Positions 41,519-56,622 of a DNA stretch of 64,000 bases are shown in pieces; the first letter of the stretch is position 1; each line of letters opens with the position of its first letter. The position numbers were made by a program, and so were the translations under genes. The DNA is from Flectonema sp. DT1601. Lineage: Eukaryota; Euglenozoa; Diplonemea; Diplonemida; Diplonemidae. The stretch is from contig OZ025812.1 of the NCBI GenBank assembly GCA_964019425.1, positions 496,001 through 560,000 of the forward strand, given 5' to 3'. The notes beneath the pieces are model-generated. The model did no database searches and was not told the origin of the DNA. It saw nothing but the letters and a program-made list of their open reading frames with translations.

Positions 41519-42351
41519 AAAAAATATAATTCAATACGCACACTACTTAAAGACTCAAATCCATATTCTCAAACTATGAGCGACTCTTGTTGTGCTCTCT
41601 TTCCCTTTCCTGATTCATTCAGACAACTAGTTTTCTATTTGTAAGTTAGGTTTTTTTTTTTAAAAAATTATTGTTTTACTTACAACATTCTTGTTCATCG
41701 ATGTCTCTAAATTCTCAGACGTGATGATTAAAATATTTTTCAATTGGTTTTTAAACTGTTCTTTTTCGCTCGTTACTTTTCTTCAGAGCGTTTTTTTCAG
41801 AACGGTTTTTCCCTCTCTCCTTATTCTTGCTAGCTCTTGTGTCGATTTTCGAGATCGTTTCATCCTGAAGCGGACTTATCGATGTTATATTTTATTGAAA
41901 TACTGATACTCTTCTTCTTCTTGTTAATAATTAATTACCAATTACCACAGCACCCTATTAGGGTACACTAATTAATAATGACGTCTTGGGTGTTCATTCG
42001 ATTTAGAGATGTGATGCGAATCTAATTATAATTATTTCACTCCCCACAGTCAAGTCCAGCGACCGTCAAGGGAAAATAATTAAGAGAGTGCTCTACTCCC
42101 TTCGTTGTGAACATCTTTCTGTTTTTGTTACTATTTTTATAAAACCTGTATTCGATATTTTATTCCTGTGAGTTGTTAATTTATTTATGTTTGTTAATAA
42201 AGTATCCTTCAGTTGTCACCACTTCAGAATATTAAATGTGTTTTGGGATGTGTTGATTCTTTTTGTGAAGAAGATGGTCGTCGTTCTCGTATTCATAACA
42301 TAACATTTCCCTCTTCTCCCTTTAGATTTCATATTTACTTTTATACAAACA

Positions 42352-44374
42352 ATGTCTGTCTACGATGGTGCTATTGGTATCGACTTGGGAACAACCTACT
42401 CATGTGTTGGGGTGTGGCAAAACGAACGGGTTGAGATTATCGCCAACGATCAGGGAAACCGAACGACTCCTTCATACGTCGGGTTCAACAACAGCGAGCG
42501 TCTGATCGGAGACGCAGCCAAGAACCAAGTGGTGTTGAACCCAACAAACACGGTGTTCGATGCTAAGAGATTAATTGGTCGAAAGATCTCAGACTCCACA
42601 GTGCAATCCGATATGAAGCATTTGCCTTTCAAAATTACGTCTAAGGCTGATGAGAAGCCGTTGATCGAAGTTGAGCACCTCGGAGAGACAAAACAATTCA
42701 TGCCTGAAGAGATCTCAGCTATGATCTTGGTGAAGATGAAGGAGACGGCGGAGGCGTTCCTCGGGAAGTCAGTTAAGAAGTCAGTTGTGACGGTGCCAGC
42801 ATACTTCACTGACTCTCAGAGGCAGGCTACTAAGGATGCCGGAACTATTTCAGGGATGGACGTGTTGAGGATCATCAACGAACCTACTGCTGCAGCGATT
42901 GCTTACGGTTTAGATAAGATTGAAGAAGGAGTTGAGAAGAATGTTCTCATCTTCGATCTGGGAGGAGGTACATTCGATGTCACCTTTTTGACTATCGATG
43001 GCGGGGTATTTGAAGTATTAGCAACTGCTGGAGACACTCATTTGGGTGGAGAAGACTTCGACAGCAGGTTGGTAAATCATTTCATTGAAGAGTTCAAAAG
43101 GAAGTATCCGGGGAACGACATGACGCAGAGCCAGAGATCGCTGCGGAGACTACGAACAGCCTGCGAGAGAGCGAAGAGAGCTCTGTCGTCAGGGGCTCAG
43201 ACTTCTATCGAAATCGATTCCCTGTACGAGGGGAAGGACTTCTACTCGTCAATTACCCGCGCGAGGTTCGATGAGTTGTGTGCAGACTTGTTCCGCTCGT
43301 GTTTAAAACCTGTTGAACAGGTTCTGAGTGATGCTAAGATGGATAAAAGATCAATCCATGAAGTTGTGTTGGTGGGTGGATCAACGAGGATCCCGAAAGT
43401 GCAGTCACTGGTAAAAGACTTCTTTGGAGGGAAGGAACTAAACAGATCGATCAACCCTGACGAAGCGGTGGCGTTTGGGGCGGCAGTGCAGGCCTTCTTA
43501 CTGACTGATGGAGGGAACAGCAGCAGTGCTCCACCGATGGTTTTGTTGGACGTGGCGCCACTGACTTGTGGTATTGAAACAGCAGGTGGAGTAATGACTC
43601 CTTTGATAAAGAGAAACACCACTATCCCAACTAAGAAGAGTCAGGTGTTCTCGACTTACACTGACCGACAGTCGGGAGTACACATTCAGGTGTTTGAAGG
43701 AGAGAGGACGATGACGAAGGACTGTCACCAGTTGGGGACATTTGACCTCTCTGGAATCCCACCTGCACCCCGTGGTGTTCCTCAAATCGAAGTATCATTT
43801 GATGTCGATGTGAATGGAATTATGAATGTGTCTGCTGAAGACAAGACGACTGGTAAGAAGTCAGAAGTGATGATCACTAATGACAAAGGGAGGTTGTCGC
43901 AAACAGAGATCGATGCGATGTGCAAAGACGCTGAGAAGTATGCAGAACAAGACAGGCTCTCGAGGGAGCGAATTGAGGCGAGGAACAGTCTCGAGAACTA
44001 TTCGTATTCTATGAAGAATACCTGCACTGATGAAAAGACTTCAACACTTCTATCTGAGTCTGACAAGAAAAGTATCACCGACTCCTGTGAAGACACAATT
44101 AGGTGGTTGGATGATGTCCAAGAGGTTTGTCTTCATTTCTTTTTTATTATTAATTATTCGTTGCTCTATTTCTAATATGCAACATGACCACACTAATCAA
44201 ACAACAAATAACAAACAACACCAACAGGCATCTAAGGAAGAGTACGACTCCAGAATGAAGGAACTGGAGGGAATATGTCAGCCAATCATTTCTAAAATGT
44301 ACCAGTCGAGTGGAGCAGCAGCAGCAGAAGGTGTCCCAACCGCATCTGACCCTCATGTTGAAGAGGTCGATTAA
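42352..44374 (+). CDS. hsp70: Cytosolic Hsp70, array copy 6, L212F variant
   Basis: Exons 42352-44124 and 44228-44374, intron 44125-44227. CTT to TTT at 42985-42987 changes Leu212 to Phe, just after the GGGTFDV phosphate-binding loop in the nucleotide-binding domain. The rest is beta type (TCG at S516, T11A6, +3 spacer). Confidence 0.96.
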
Positions 44375-45207
44375 AAAAAATATAATTCAATACGCACACT
44401 ACTTAAAGACTCAAATCCATATTCTCAAACTATGAGCGACTCTTGTTGTGCTCTCTTTCCCTTTCCTGATTCATTCAGACAACTAGTTTTCTATTTGTAA
44501 GTTAGGTTTTTTTTTTTAAAAAATTATTGTTTTACTTACAACATTCTTGTTCATCGATGTCTCTAAATTCTCAGACGTGATGATTAAAATATTTTTCAAT
44601 TGGTTTTTAAACTGTTCTTTTTCGCTCGTTACTTTTCTTCAGAGCGTTTTTTTCAGAACGGTTTTTCCCTCTCTCCTTATTCTTGCTAGCTCTTGTGTCG
44701 ATTTTCGAGATCGTTTCATCCTGAAGCGGACTTATCGATGTTATATTTTATTGAAATACTGATACTCTTCTTCTTCTTGTTAATAATTAATTACCAATTA
44801 CCACAGCACCCTATTAGGGTACACTAATTAATAATGACGTCTTGGGTGTTCATTCGATTTAGAGATGTGATGCGAATCTAATTATAATTATTTCACTCCC
44901 CACAGTCAAGTCCAGCGACCGTCAAGGGAAAATAATTAAGAGAGTGCTCTACTCCCTTCGTTGTGAACATCTTTCTGTTTTTGTTACTATTTTTATAAAA
45001 CCTGTATTCGATATTTTATTCCTGTGAGTTGTTAATTTATTTATGTTTGTTAATAAAGTATCCTTCAGTTGTCACCACTTCAGAATATTAAATGTGTTTT
45101 GGGATGTGTTGATTCTTTTTGTGAAGAAGATGGTCGTCGTTCTCGTATTCATAACATAACATTTCCCTCTTCTCCCTTTAGATTTCATATTTACTTTTAT
45201 ACAAACA

Positions 45208-47230
45208 ATGTCTGTCTACGATGGTGCTATTGGTATCGACTTGGGAACAACCTACTCATGTGTTGGGGTGTGGCAAAACGAACGGGTTGAGATTATCGCC
45301 AACGATCAGGGAAACCGAACGACTCCTTCATACGTCGGGTTCAACAACAGCGAGCGTCTGATCGGAGACGCAGCCAAGAACCAAGTGGTGTTGAACCCAA
45401 CAAACACGGTGTTCGATGCTAAGAGATTAATTGGTCGAAAGATCTCAGACTCCACAGTGCAATCCGATATGAAGCATTTGCCTTTCAAAATTACGTCTAA
45501 GGCTGATGAGAAGCCGTTGATCGAAGTTGAGCACCTCGGAGAGACAAAACAATTCATGCCTGAAGAGATCTCAGCTATGATCTTGGTGAAGATGAAGGAG
45601 ACGGCGGAGGCGTTCCTCGGGAAGTCAGTTAAGAAGTCAGTTGTGACGGTGCCAGCATACTTCACTGACTCTCAGAGGCAGGCTACTAAGGATGCCGGAA
45701 CTATTTCAGGGATGGACGTGTTGAGGATCATCAACGAACCTACTGCTGCAGCGATTGCTTACGGTTTAGATAAGATTGAAGAAGGAGTTGAGAAGAATGT
45801 TCTCATCTTCGATCTGGGAGGAGGTACATTCGATGTCACCTTTTTGACTATCGATGGCGGGGTATTTGAAGTATTAGCAACTGCTGGAGACACTCATTTG
45901 GGTGGAGAAGACTTCGACAGCAGGTTGGTAAATCATTTCATTGAAGAGTTCAAAAGGAAGTATCCGGGGAACGACATGACGCAGAGCCAGAGATCGCTGC
46001 GGAGACTACGAACAGCCTGCGAGAGAGCGAAGAGAGCTCTGTCGTCAGGGGCTCAGACTTCTATCGAAATCGATTCCCTGTACGAGGGGAAGGACTTCTA
46101 CTCGTCAATTACCCGCGCGAGGTTCGATGAGTTGTGTGCAGACTTGTTCCGCTCGTGTTTAAAACCTGTTGAACAGGTTCTGAGTGATGCTAAGATGGAT
46201 AAAAGATCAATCCATGAAGTTGTGTTGGTGGGTGGATCAACGAGGATCCCGAAAGTGCAGTCACTGGTAAAAGACTTCTTTGGAGGGAAGGAACTAAACA
46301 GATCGATCAACCCTGACGAAGCGGTGGCGTTTGGGGCGGCAGTGCAGGCCTTCTTACTGACTGATGGAGGGAACAGCAGCAGTGCTCCACCGATGGTTTT
46401 GTTGGACGTGGCGCCACTGACTTGTGGTATTGAAACAGCAGGTGGAGTAATGACTCCTTTGATAAAGAGAAACACCACTATCCCAACTAAGAAGAGTCAG
46501 GTGTTCTCGACTTACACTGACCGACAGTCGGGAGTACACATTCAGGTGTTTGAAGGAGAGAGGACGATGACGAAGGACTGTCACCAGTTGGGGACATTTG
46601 ACCTCTCTGGAATCCCACCTGCACCCCGTGGTGTTCCTCAAATCGAAGTATCATTTGATGTCGATGTGAATGGAATTATGAATGTGTCTGCTGAAGACAA
46701 GACGACTGGTAAGAAGTCAGAAGTGATGATCACTAATGACAAAGGGAGGTTGTCACAAACAGAGATCGATGCGATGTGCAAAGACGCTGAGAAGTATGCA
46801 GAACAAGACAGGCTCTCGAGGGAGCGAATTGAGGCGAGGAACAGTCTCGAGAACTATTCGTATTCTATGAAGAATACCTGCACTGATGAAAAGACTTCAA
46901 CACTTCTATCTGAGTCTGACAAGAAAAGTATCACCGACTCCTGTGAAGACACAATTAGGTGGTTGGATGATGTCCAAGAGGTTTGTCTTCATTTCTTTTT
47001 TATTATTAATTATTCGTTGCTCTATTTCTAATATGCAACATGACCACACTAATCAAACAACAAATAACAAACAACACCAACAGGCATCTAAGGAAGAGTA
47101 CGACTCCAGAATGAAGGAACTGGAGGGAATATGTCAGCCAATCATTTCTAAAATGTACCAGTCGAGTGGAGCAGCAGCAGCAGAAGGTGTCCCAACCGCA
47201 TCTGACCCTCATGTTGAAGAGGTCGATTAA
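45208..47230 (+). CDS. hsp70: Cytosolic Hsp70, array copy 7, L212F variant, recombinant unit
   Basis: Exons 45208-46980 and 47084-47230, intron 46981-47083. It shares Phe212 with copy 6 in its 5' half. Its 3' half is alpha type (TCA at S516, T10A7, no 3-bp insertion). The change of type falls between about 45843 and 46755. Confidence 0.96.
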
Positions 47231-48060
47231 AAAAAATATAATTCAATACGCACACTACTTAAAGACTCAAATCCATATTCTCAAACTATGAGCGACTCTT
47301 GTTGTGCTCTCTTTCCCTTTCCTGATTCATTCAGACAACTAGTTTTCTATTTGTAAGTTAGGTTTTTTTTTTAAAAAAATTATTGTTTTACTTACAACAT
47401 TCTTGTTCATCGATGTCTCTAAATTCTCAGACGTGATGATTAAAATATTTTTCAATTGGTTTTTAAACTGTTCTTTTTCGCTCGTTACTTTTCTTCAGAG
47501 CGTTTTTTTCAGAACGGTTTTTCCCTCTCTCCTTATTCTTGCTAGCTCTTGTGTCGATTTTCGAGATCGTTTCATCCTGAAGCGGACTTATCGATGTTAT
47601 ATTTTATTGAAATACTGATACTCTTCTTCTTCTTGTTAATAATTAATTACCAATTACCACAGCACCCTATTAGGGTACACTAATTAATAATGACGTCTTG
47701 GGTGTTCATTCGATTTAGAGTGATGCGAATCTAATTATAATTATTTCACTCCCCACAGTCAAGTCCAGCGACCGTCAAGGGAAAATAATTAAGAGAGTGC
47801 TCTACTCCCTTCGTTGTGAACATCTTTCTGTTTTTGTTACTATTTTTATAAAACCTGTATTCGATATTTTATTCCTGTGAGTTGTTAATTTATTTATGTT
47901 TGTTAATAAAGTATCCTTCAGTTGTCACCACTTCAGAATATTAAATGTGTTTTGGGATGTGTTGATTCTTTTTGTGAAGAAGATGGTCGTCGTTCTCGTA
48001 TTCATAACATAACATTTCCCTCTTCTCCCTTTAGATTTCATATTTACTTTTATACAAACA

Positions 48061-50083
48061 ATGTCTGTCTACGATGGTGCTATTGGTATCGACTTGGGAA
48101 CAACCTACTCATGTGTTGGGGTGTGGCAAAACGAACGGGTTGAGATTATCGCCAACGATCAGGGAAACCGAACGACTCCTTCATACGTCGGGTTCAACAA
48201 CAGCGAGCGTCTGATCGGAGACGCAGCCAAGAACCAAGTGGTGTTGAACCCAACAAACACGGTGTTCGATGCTAAGAGATTAATTGGTCGAAAGATCTCA
48301 GACTCCACAGTGCAATCCGATATGAAGCATTTGCCTTTCAAAATTACGTCTAAGGCTGATGAGAAGCCGTTGATCGAAGTTGAGCACCTCGGAGAGACAA
48401 AACAATTCATGCCTGAAGAGATCTCAGCTATGATCTTGGTGAAGATGAAGGAGACGGCGGAGGCGTTCCTCGGGAAGTCAGTTAAGAAGTCAGTTGTGAC
48501 GGTGCCAGCATACTTCACTGACTCTCAGAGGCAGGCTACTAAGGATGCCGGAACTATTTCAGGGATGGACGTGTTGAGGATCATCAACGAACCTACTGCT
48601 GCAGCGATTGCTTACGGTTTAGATAAGATTGAAGAAGGAGTTGAGAAGAATGTTCTCATCTTCGATCTGGGAGGAGGTACATTCGATGTCACCCTTTTGA
48701 CTATCGATGGCGGGGTATTTGAAGTATTAGCAACTGCTGGAGACACTCATTTGGGTGGAGAAGACTTCGACAGCAGGTTGGTAAATCATTTCATTGAAGA
48801 GTTCAAAAGGAAGTATCCGGGGAACGACATGACGCAGAGCCAGAGATCGCTGCGGAGACTACGAACAGCCTGCGAGAGAGCGAAGAGAGCTCTGTCGTCA
48901 GGGGCTCAGACTTCTATCGAAATCGATTCCCTGTACGAGGGGAAGGACTTCTACTCGTCAATTACCCGCGCGAGGTTCGATGAGTTGTGTGCAGACTTGT
49001 TCCGCTCGTGTTTAAAACCTGTTGAACAGGTTCTGAGTGATGCTAAGATGGATAAAAGATCAATCCATGAAGTTGTGTTGGTGGGTGGATCAACGAGGAT
49101 CCCGAAAGTGCAGTCACTGGTAAAAGACTTCTTTGGAGGGAAGGAACTAAACAGATCGATCAACCCTGACGAAGCGGTGGCGTTTGGGGCGGCAGTGCAG
49201 GCCTTCTTACTGACTGATGGAGGGAACAGCAGCAGTGCTCCACCGATGGTTTTGTTGGACGTGGCGCCACTGACTTGTGGTATTGAAACAGCAGGTGGAG
49301 TAATGACTCCTTTGATAAAGAGAAACACCACTATCCCAACTAAGAAGAGTCAGGTGTTCTCGACTTACACTGACCGACAGTCGGGAGTACACATTCAGGT
49401 GTTTGAAGGAGAGAGGACGATGACGAAGGACTGTCACCAGTTGGGGACATTTGACCTCTCTGGAATCCCACCTGCACCCCGTGGTGTTCCTCAAATCGAA
49501 GTATCATTTGATGTCGATGTGAATGGAATTATGAATGTGTCTGCTGAAGACAAGACGACTGGTAAGAAGTCAGAAGTGATGATCACTAATGACAAAGGGA
49601 GGTTGTCACAAACAGAGATCGATGCGATGTGCAAAGACGCTGAGAAGTATGCAGAACAAGACAGGCTCTCGAGGGAGCGAATTGAGGCGAGGAACAGTCT
49701 CGAGAACTATTCGTATTCTATGAAGAATACCTGCACTGATGAAAAGACTTCAACACTTCTATCTGAGTCTGACAAGAAAAGTATCACCGACTCCTGTGAA
49801 GACACAATTAGGTGGTTGGATGATGTCCAAGAGGTTTGTCTTCATTTCTTTTTTATTATTAATTATTCGTTGCTCTATTTCTAATATGCAACATGACCAC
49901 ACTAATCAAACAACAAATAACAAACAACACCAACAGGCATCTAAGGAAGAGTACGACTCCAGAATGAAGGAACTGGAGGGAATATGTCAGCCAATCATTT
50001 CTAAAATGTACCAGTCGAGTGGAGCAGCAGCAGCAGAAGGTGTCCCAACCGCATCTGACCCTCATGTTGAAGAGGTCGATTAA
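48061..50083 (+). CDS. hsp70: Cytosolic Hsp70, array copy 8
   Basis: Exons 48061-49833 and 49937-50083, intron 49834-49936. Protein identical to copy 1; alpha-type unit throughout. Confidence 0.97.
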
Positions 50084-50913
50084 AAAAAATATAATTCAAT
50101 ACGCACACTACTTAAAGACTCAAATCCATATTCTCAAACTATGAGCGACTCTTGTTGTGCTCTCTTTCCCTTTCCTGATTCATTCAGACAACTAGTTTTC
50201 TATTTGTAAGTTAGGTTTTTTTTTTAAAAAAATTATTGTTTTACTTACAACATTCTTGTTCATCGATGTCTCTAAATTCTCAGACGTGATGATTAAAATA
50301 TTTTTCAATTGGTTTTTAAACTGTTCTTTTTCGCTCGTTACTTTTCTTCAGAGCGTTTTTTTCAGAACGGTTTTTCCCTCTCTCCTTATTCTTGCTAGCT
50401 CTTGTGTCGATTTTCGAGATCGTTTCATCCTGAAGCGGACTTATCGATGTTATATTTTATTGAAATACTGATACTCTTCTTCTTCTTGTTAATAATTAAT
50501 TACCAATTACCACAGCACCCTATTAGGGTACACTAATTAATAATGACGTCTTGGGTGTTCATTCGATTTAGAGTGATGCGAATCTAATTATAATTATTTC
50601 ACTCCCCACAGTCAAGTCCAGCGACCGTCAAGGGAAAATAATTAAGAGAGTGCTCTACTCCCTTCGTTGTGAACATCTTTCTGTTTTTGTTACTATTTTT
50701 ATAAAACCTGTATTCGATATTTTATTCCTGTGAGTTGTTAATTTATTTATGTTTGTTAATAAAGTATCCTTCAGTTGTCACCACTTCAGAATATTAAATG
50801 TGTTTTGGGATGTGTTGATTCTTTTTGTGAAGAAGATGGTCGTCGTTCTCGTATTCATAACATAACATTTCCCTCTTCTCCCTTTAGATTTCATATTTAC
50901 TTTTATACAAACA

Positions 50914-52936
50914 ATGTCTGTCTACGATGGTGCTATTGGTATCGACTTGGGAACAACCTACTCATGTGTTGGGGTGTGGCAAAACGAACGGGTTGAGATT
51001 ATCGCCAACGATCAGGGAAACCGAACGACTCCTTCATACGTCGGGTTCAACAACAGCGAGCGTCTGATCGGAGACGCAGCCAAGAACCAAGTGGTGTTGA
51101 ACCCAACAAACACGGTGTTCGATGCTAAGAGATTAATTGGTCGAAAGATCTCAGACTCCACAGTGCAATCCGATATGAAGCATTTGCCTTTCAAAATTAC
51201 GTCTAAGGCTGATGAGAAGCCGTTGATCGAAGTTGAGCACCTCGGAGAGACAAAACAATTCATGCCTGAAGAGATCTCAGCTATGATCTTGGTGAAGATG
51301 AAGGAGACGGCGGAGGCGTTCCTCGGGAAGTCAGTTAAGAAGTCAGTTGTGACGGTGCCAGCATACTTCACTGACTCTCAGAGGCAGGCTACTAAGGATG
51401 CCGGAACTATTTCAGGGATGGACGTGTTGAGGATCATCAACGAACCTACTGCTGCAGCGATTGCTTACGGTTTAGATAAGATTGAAGAAGGAGTTGAGAA
51501 GAATGTTCTCATCTTCGATCTGGGAGGAGGTACATTCGATGTCACCCTTTTGACTATCGATGGCGGGGTATTTGAAGTATTAGCAACTGCTGGAGACACT
51601 CATTTGGGTGGAGAAGACTTCGACAGCAGGTTGGTAAATCATTTCATTGAAGAGTTCAAAAGGAAGTATCCGGGGAACGACATGACGCAGAGCCAGAGAT
51701 CGCTGCGGAGACTACGAACAGCCTGCGAGAGAGCGAAGAGAGCTCTGTCGTCAGGGGCTCAGACTTCTATCGAAATCGATTCCCTGTACGAGGGGAAGGA
51801 CTTCTACTCGTCAATTACCCGCGCGAGGTTCGATGAGTTGTGTGCAGACTTGTTCCGCTCGTGTTTAAAACCTGTTGAACAGGTTCTGAGTGATGCTAAG
51901 ATGGATAAAAGATCAATCCATGAAGTTGTGTTGGTGGGTGGATCAACGAGGATCCCGAAAGTGCAGTCACTGGTAAAAGACTTCTTTGGAGGGAAGGAAC
52001 TAAACAGATCGATCAACCCTGACGAAGCGGTGGCGTTTGGGGCGGCAGTGCAGGCCTTCTTACTGACTGATGGAGGGAACAGCAGCAGTGCTCCACCGAT
52101 GGTTTTGTTGGACGTGGCGCCACTGACTTGTGGTATTGAAACAGCAGGTGGAGTAATGACTCCTTTGATAAAGAGAAACACCACTATCCCAACTAAGAAG
52201 AGTCAGGTGTTCTCGACTTACACTGACCGACAGTCGGGAGTACACATTCAGGTGTTTGAAGGAGAGAGGACGATGACGAAGGACTGTCACCAGTTGGGGA
52301 CATTTGACCTCTCTGGAATCCCACCTGCACCCCGTGGTGTTCCTCAAATCGAAGTATCATTTGATGTCGATGTGAATGGAATTATGAATGTGTCTGCTGA
52401 AGACAAGACGACTGGTAAGAAGTCAGAAGTGATGATCACTAATGACAAAGGGAGGTTGTCACAAACAGAGATCGATGCGATGTGCAAAGACGCTGAGAAG
52501 TATGCAGAACAAGACAGGCTCTCGAGGGAGCGAATTGAGGCGAGGAACAGTCTCGAGAACTATTCGTATTCTATGAAGAATACCTGCACTGATGAAAAGA
52601 CTTCAACACTTCTATCTGAGTCTGACAAGAAAAGTATCACCGACTCCTGTGAAGACACAATTAGGTGGTTGGATGATGTCCAAGAGGTTTGTCTTCATTT
52701 CTTTTTTATTATTAATTATTCGTTGCTCTATTTCTAATATGCAACATGACCACACTAATCAAACAACAAATAACAAACAACACCAACAGGCATCTAAGGA
52801 AGAGTACGACTCCAGAATGAAGGAACTGGAGGGAATATGTCAGCCAATCATTTCTAAAATGTACCAGTCGAGTGGAGCAGCAGCAGCAGAAGGTGTCCCA
52901 ACCGCATCTGACCCTCATGTTGAAGAGGTCGATTAA
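50914..52936 (+). CDS. hsp70: Cytosolic Hsp70, array copy 9
   Basis: Exons 50914-52686 and 52790-52936, intron 52687-52789. Protein identical to copy 1; alpha-type unit throughout. Confidence 0.97.
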
Positions 52937-53766
52937 AAAAAATATAATTCAATACGCACACTACTTAAAGACTCAAATCCATATTCTCAAACTATGAGCG
53001 ACTCTTGTTGTGCTCTCTTTCCCTTTCCTGATTCATTCAGACAACTAGTTTTCTATTTGTAAGTTAGGTTTTTTTTTTAAAAAAATTATTGTTTTACTTA
53101 CAACATTCTTGTTCATCGATGTCTCTAAATTCTCAGACGTGATGATTAAAATATTTTTCAATTGGTTTTTAAACTGTTCTTTTTCGCTCGTTACTTTTCT
53201 TCAGAGCGTTTTTTTCAGAACGGTTTTTCCCTCTCTCCTTATTCTTGCTAGCTCTTGTGTCGATTTTCGAGATCGTTTCATCCTGAAGCGGACTTATCGA
53301 TGTTATATTTTATTGAAATACTGATACTCTTCTTCTTCTTGTTAATAATTAATTACCAATTACCACAGCACCCTATTAGGGTACACTAATTAATAATGAC
53401 GTCTTGGGTGTTCATTCGATTTAGAGTGATGCGAATCTAATTATAATTATTTCACTCCCCACAGTCAAGTCCAGCGACCGTCAAGGGAAAATAATTAAGA
53501 GAGTGCTCTACTCCCTTCGTTGTGAACATCTTTCTGTTTTTGTTACTATTTTTATAAAACCTGTATTCGATATTTTATTCCTGTGAGTTGTTAATTTATT
53601 TATGTTTGTTAATAAAGTATCCTTCAGTTGTCACCACTTCAGAATATTAAATGTGTTTTGGGATGTGTTGATTCTTTTTGTGAAGAAGATGGTCGTCGTT
53701 CTCGTATTCATAACATAACATTTCCCTCTTCTCCCTTTAGATTTCATATTTACTTTTATACAAACA

Positions 53767-55789
53767 ATGTCTGTCTACGATGGTGCTATTGGTATCGACT
53801 TGGGAACAACCTACTCATGTGTTGGGGTGTGGCAAAACGAACGGGTTGAGATTATCGCCAACGATCAGGGAAACCGAACGACTCCTTCATACGTCGGGTT
53901 CAACAACAGCGAGCGTCTGATCGGAGACGCAGCCAAGAACCAAGTGGTGTTGAACCCAACAAACACGGTGTTCGATGCTAAGAGATTAATTGGTCGAAAG
54001 ATCTCAGACTCCACAGTGCAATCCGATATGAAGCATTTGCCTTTCAAAATTACGTCTAAGGCTGATGAGAAGCCGTTGATCGAAGTTGAGCACCTCGGAG
54101 AGACAAAACAATTCATGCCTGAAGAGATCTCAGCTATGATCTTGGTGAAGATGAAGGAGACGGCGGAGGCGTTCCTCGGGAAGTCAGTTAAGAAGTCAGT
54201 TGTGACGGTGCCAGCATACTTCACTGACTCTCAGAGGCAGGCTACTAAGGATGCCGGAACTATTTCAGGGATGGACGTGTTGAGGATCATCAACGAACCT
54301 ACTGCTGCAGCGATTGCTTACGGTTTAGATAAGATTGAAGAAGGAGTTGAGAAGAATGTTCTCATCTTCGATCTGGGAGGAGGTACATTCGATGTCACCC
54401 TTTTGACTATCGATGGCGGGGTATTTGAAGTATTAGCAACTGCTGGAGACACTCATTTGGGTGGAGAAGACTTCGACAGCAGGTTGGTAAATCATTTCAT
54501 TGAAGAGTTCAAAAGGAAGTATCCGGGGAACGACATGACGCAGAGCCAGAGATCGCTGCGGAGACTACGAACAGCCTGCGAGAGAGCGAAGAGAGCTCTG
54601 TCGTCAGGGGCTCAGACTTCTATCGAAATCGATTCCCTGTACGAGGGGAAGGACTTCTACTCGTCAATTACCCGCGCGAGGTTCGATGAGTTGTGTGCAG
54701 ACTTGTTCCGCTCGTGTTTAAAACCTGTTGAACAGGTTCTGAGTGATGCTAAGATGGATAAAAGATCAATCCATGAAGTTGTGTTGGTGGGTGGATCAAC
54801 GAGGATCCCGAAAGTGCAGTCACTGGTAAAAGACTTCTTTGGAGGGAAGGAACTAAACAGATCGATCAACCCTGACGAAGCGGTGGCGTTTGGGGCGGCA
54901 GTGCAGGCCTTCTTACTGACTGATGGAGGGAACAGCAGCAGTGCTCCACCGATGGTTTTGTTGGACGTGGCGCCACTGACTTGTGGTATTGAAACAGCAG
55001 GTGGAGTAATGACTCCTTTGATAAAGAGAAACACCACTATCCCAACTAAGAAGAGTCAGGTGTTCTCGACTTACACTGACCGACAGTCGGGAGTACACAT
55101 TCAGGTGTTTGAAGGAGAGAGGACGATGACGAAGGACTGTCACCAGTTGGGGACATTTGACCTCTCTGGAATCCCACCTGCACCCCGTGGTGTTCCTCAA
55201 ATCGAAGTATCATTTGATGTCGATGTGAATGGAATTATGAATGTGTCTGCTGAAGACAAGACGACTGGTAAGAAGTCAGAAGTGATGATCACTAATGACA
55301 AAGGGAGGTTGTCGCAAACAGAGATCGATGCGATGTGCAAAGACGCTGAGAAGTATGCAGAACAAGACAGGCTCTCGAGGGAGCGAATTGAGGCGAGGAA
55401 CAGTCTCGAGAACTATTCGTATTCTATGAAGAATACCTGCACTGATGAAAAGACTTCAACACTTCTATCTGAGTCTGACAAGAAAAGTATCACCGACTCC
55501 TGTGAAGACACAATTAGGTGGTTGGATGATGTCCAAGAGGTTTGTCTTCATTTCTTTTTTATTATTAATTATTCGTTGCTCTATTTCTAATATGCAACAT
55601 GACCACACTAATCAAACAACAAATAACAAACAACACCAACAGGCATCTAAGGAAGAGTACGACTCCAGAATGAAGGAACTGGAGGGAATATGTCAGCCAA
55701 TCATTTCTAAAATGTACCAGTCGAGTGGAGCAGCAGCAGCAGAAGGTGTCCCAACCGCATCTGACCCTCATGTTGAAGAGGTCGATTAA
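53767..55789 (+). CDS. hsp70: Cytosolic Hsp70, array copy 10
   Basis: Exons 53767-55539 and 55643-55789, intron 55540-55642. Protein identical to copy 1. Beta-type unit: TCG at S516 (55314), T11A6, and +3 spacer near 56280. Confidence 0.97.
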
Positions 55790-56622
55790 AAAAAATATAA
55801 TTCAATACGCACACTACTTAAAGACTCAAATCCATATTCTCAAACTATGAGCGACTCTTGTTGTGCTCTCTTTCCCTTTCCTGATTCATTCAGACAACTA
55901 GTTTTCTATTTGTAAGTTAGGTTTTTTTTTTTAAAAAATTATTGTTTTACTTACAACATTCTTGTTCATCGATGTCTCTAAATTCTCAGACGTGATGATT
56001 AAAATATTTTTCAATTGGTTTTTAAACTGTTCTTTTTCGCTCGTTACTTTTCTTCAGAGCGTTTTTTTCAGAACGGTTTTTCCCTCTCTCCTTATTCTTG
56101 CTAGCTCTTGTGTCGATTTTCGAGATCGTTTCATCCTGAAGCGGACTTATCGATGTTATATTTTATTGAAATACTGATACTCTTCTTCTTCTTGTTAATA
56201 ATTAATTACCAATTACCACAGCACCCTATTAGGGTACACTAATTAATAATGACGTCTTGGGTGTTCATTCGATTTAGAGATGTGATGCGAATCTAATTAT
56301 AATTATTTCACTCCCCACAGTCAAGTCCAGCGACCGTCAAGGGAAAATAATTAAGAGAGTGCTCTACTCCCTTCGTTGTGAACATCTTTCTGTTTTTGTT
56401 ACTATTTTTATAAAACCTGTATTCGATATTTTATTCCTGTGAGTTGTTAATTTATTTATGTTTGTTAATAAAGTATCCTTCAGTTGTCACCACTTCAGAA
56501 TATTAAATGTGTTTTGGGATGTGTTGATTCTTTTTGTGAAGAAGATGGTCGTCGTTCTCGTATTCATAACATAACATTTCCCTCTTCTCCCTTTAGATTT
56601 CATATTTACTTTTATACAAACA

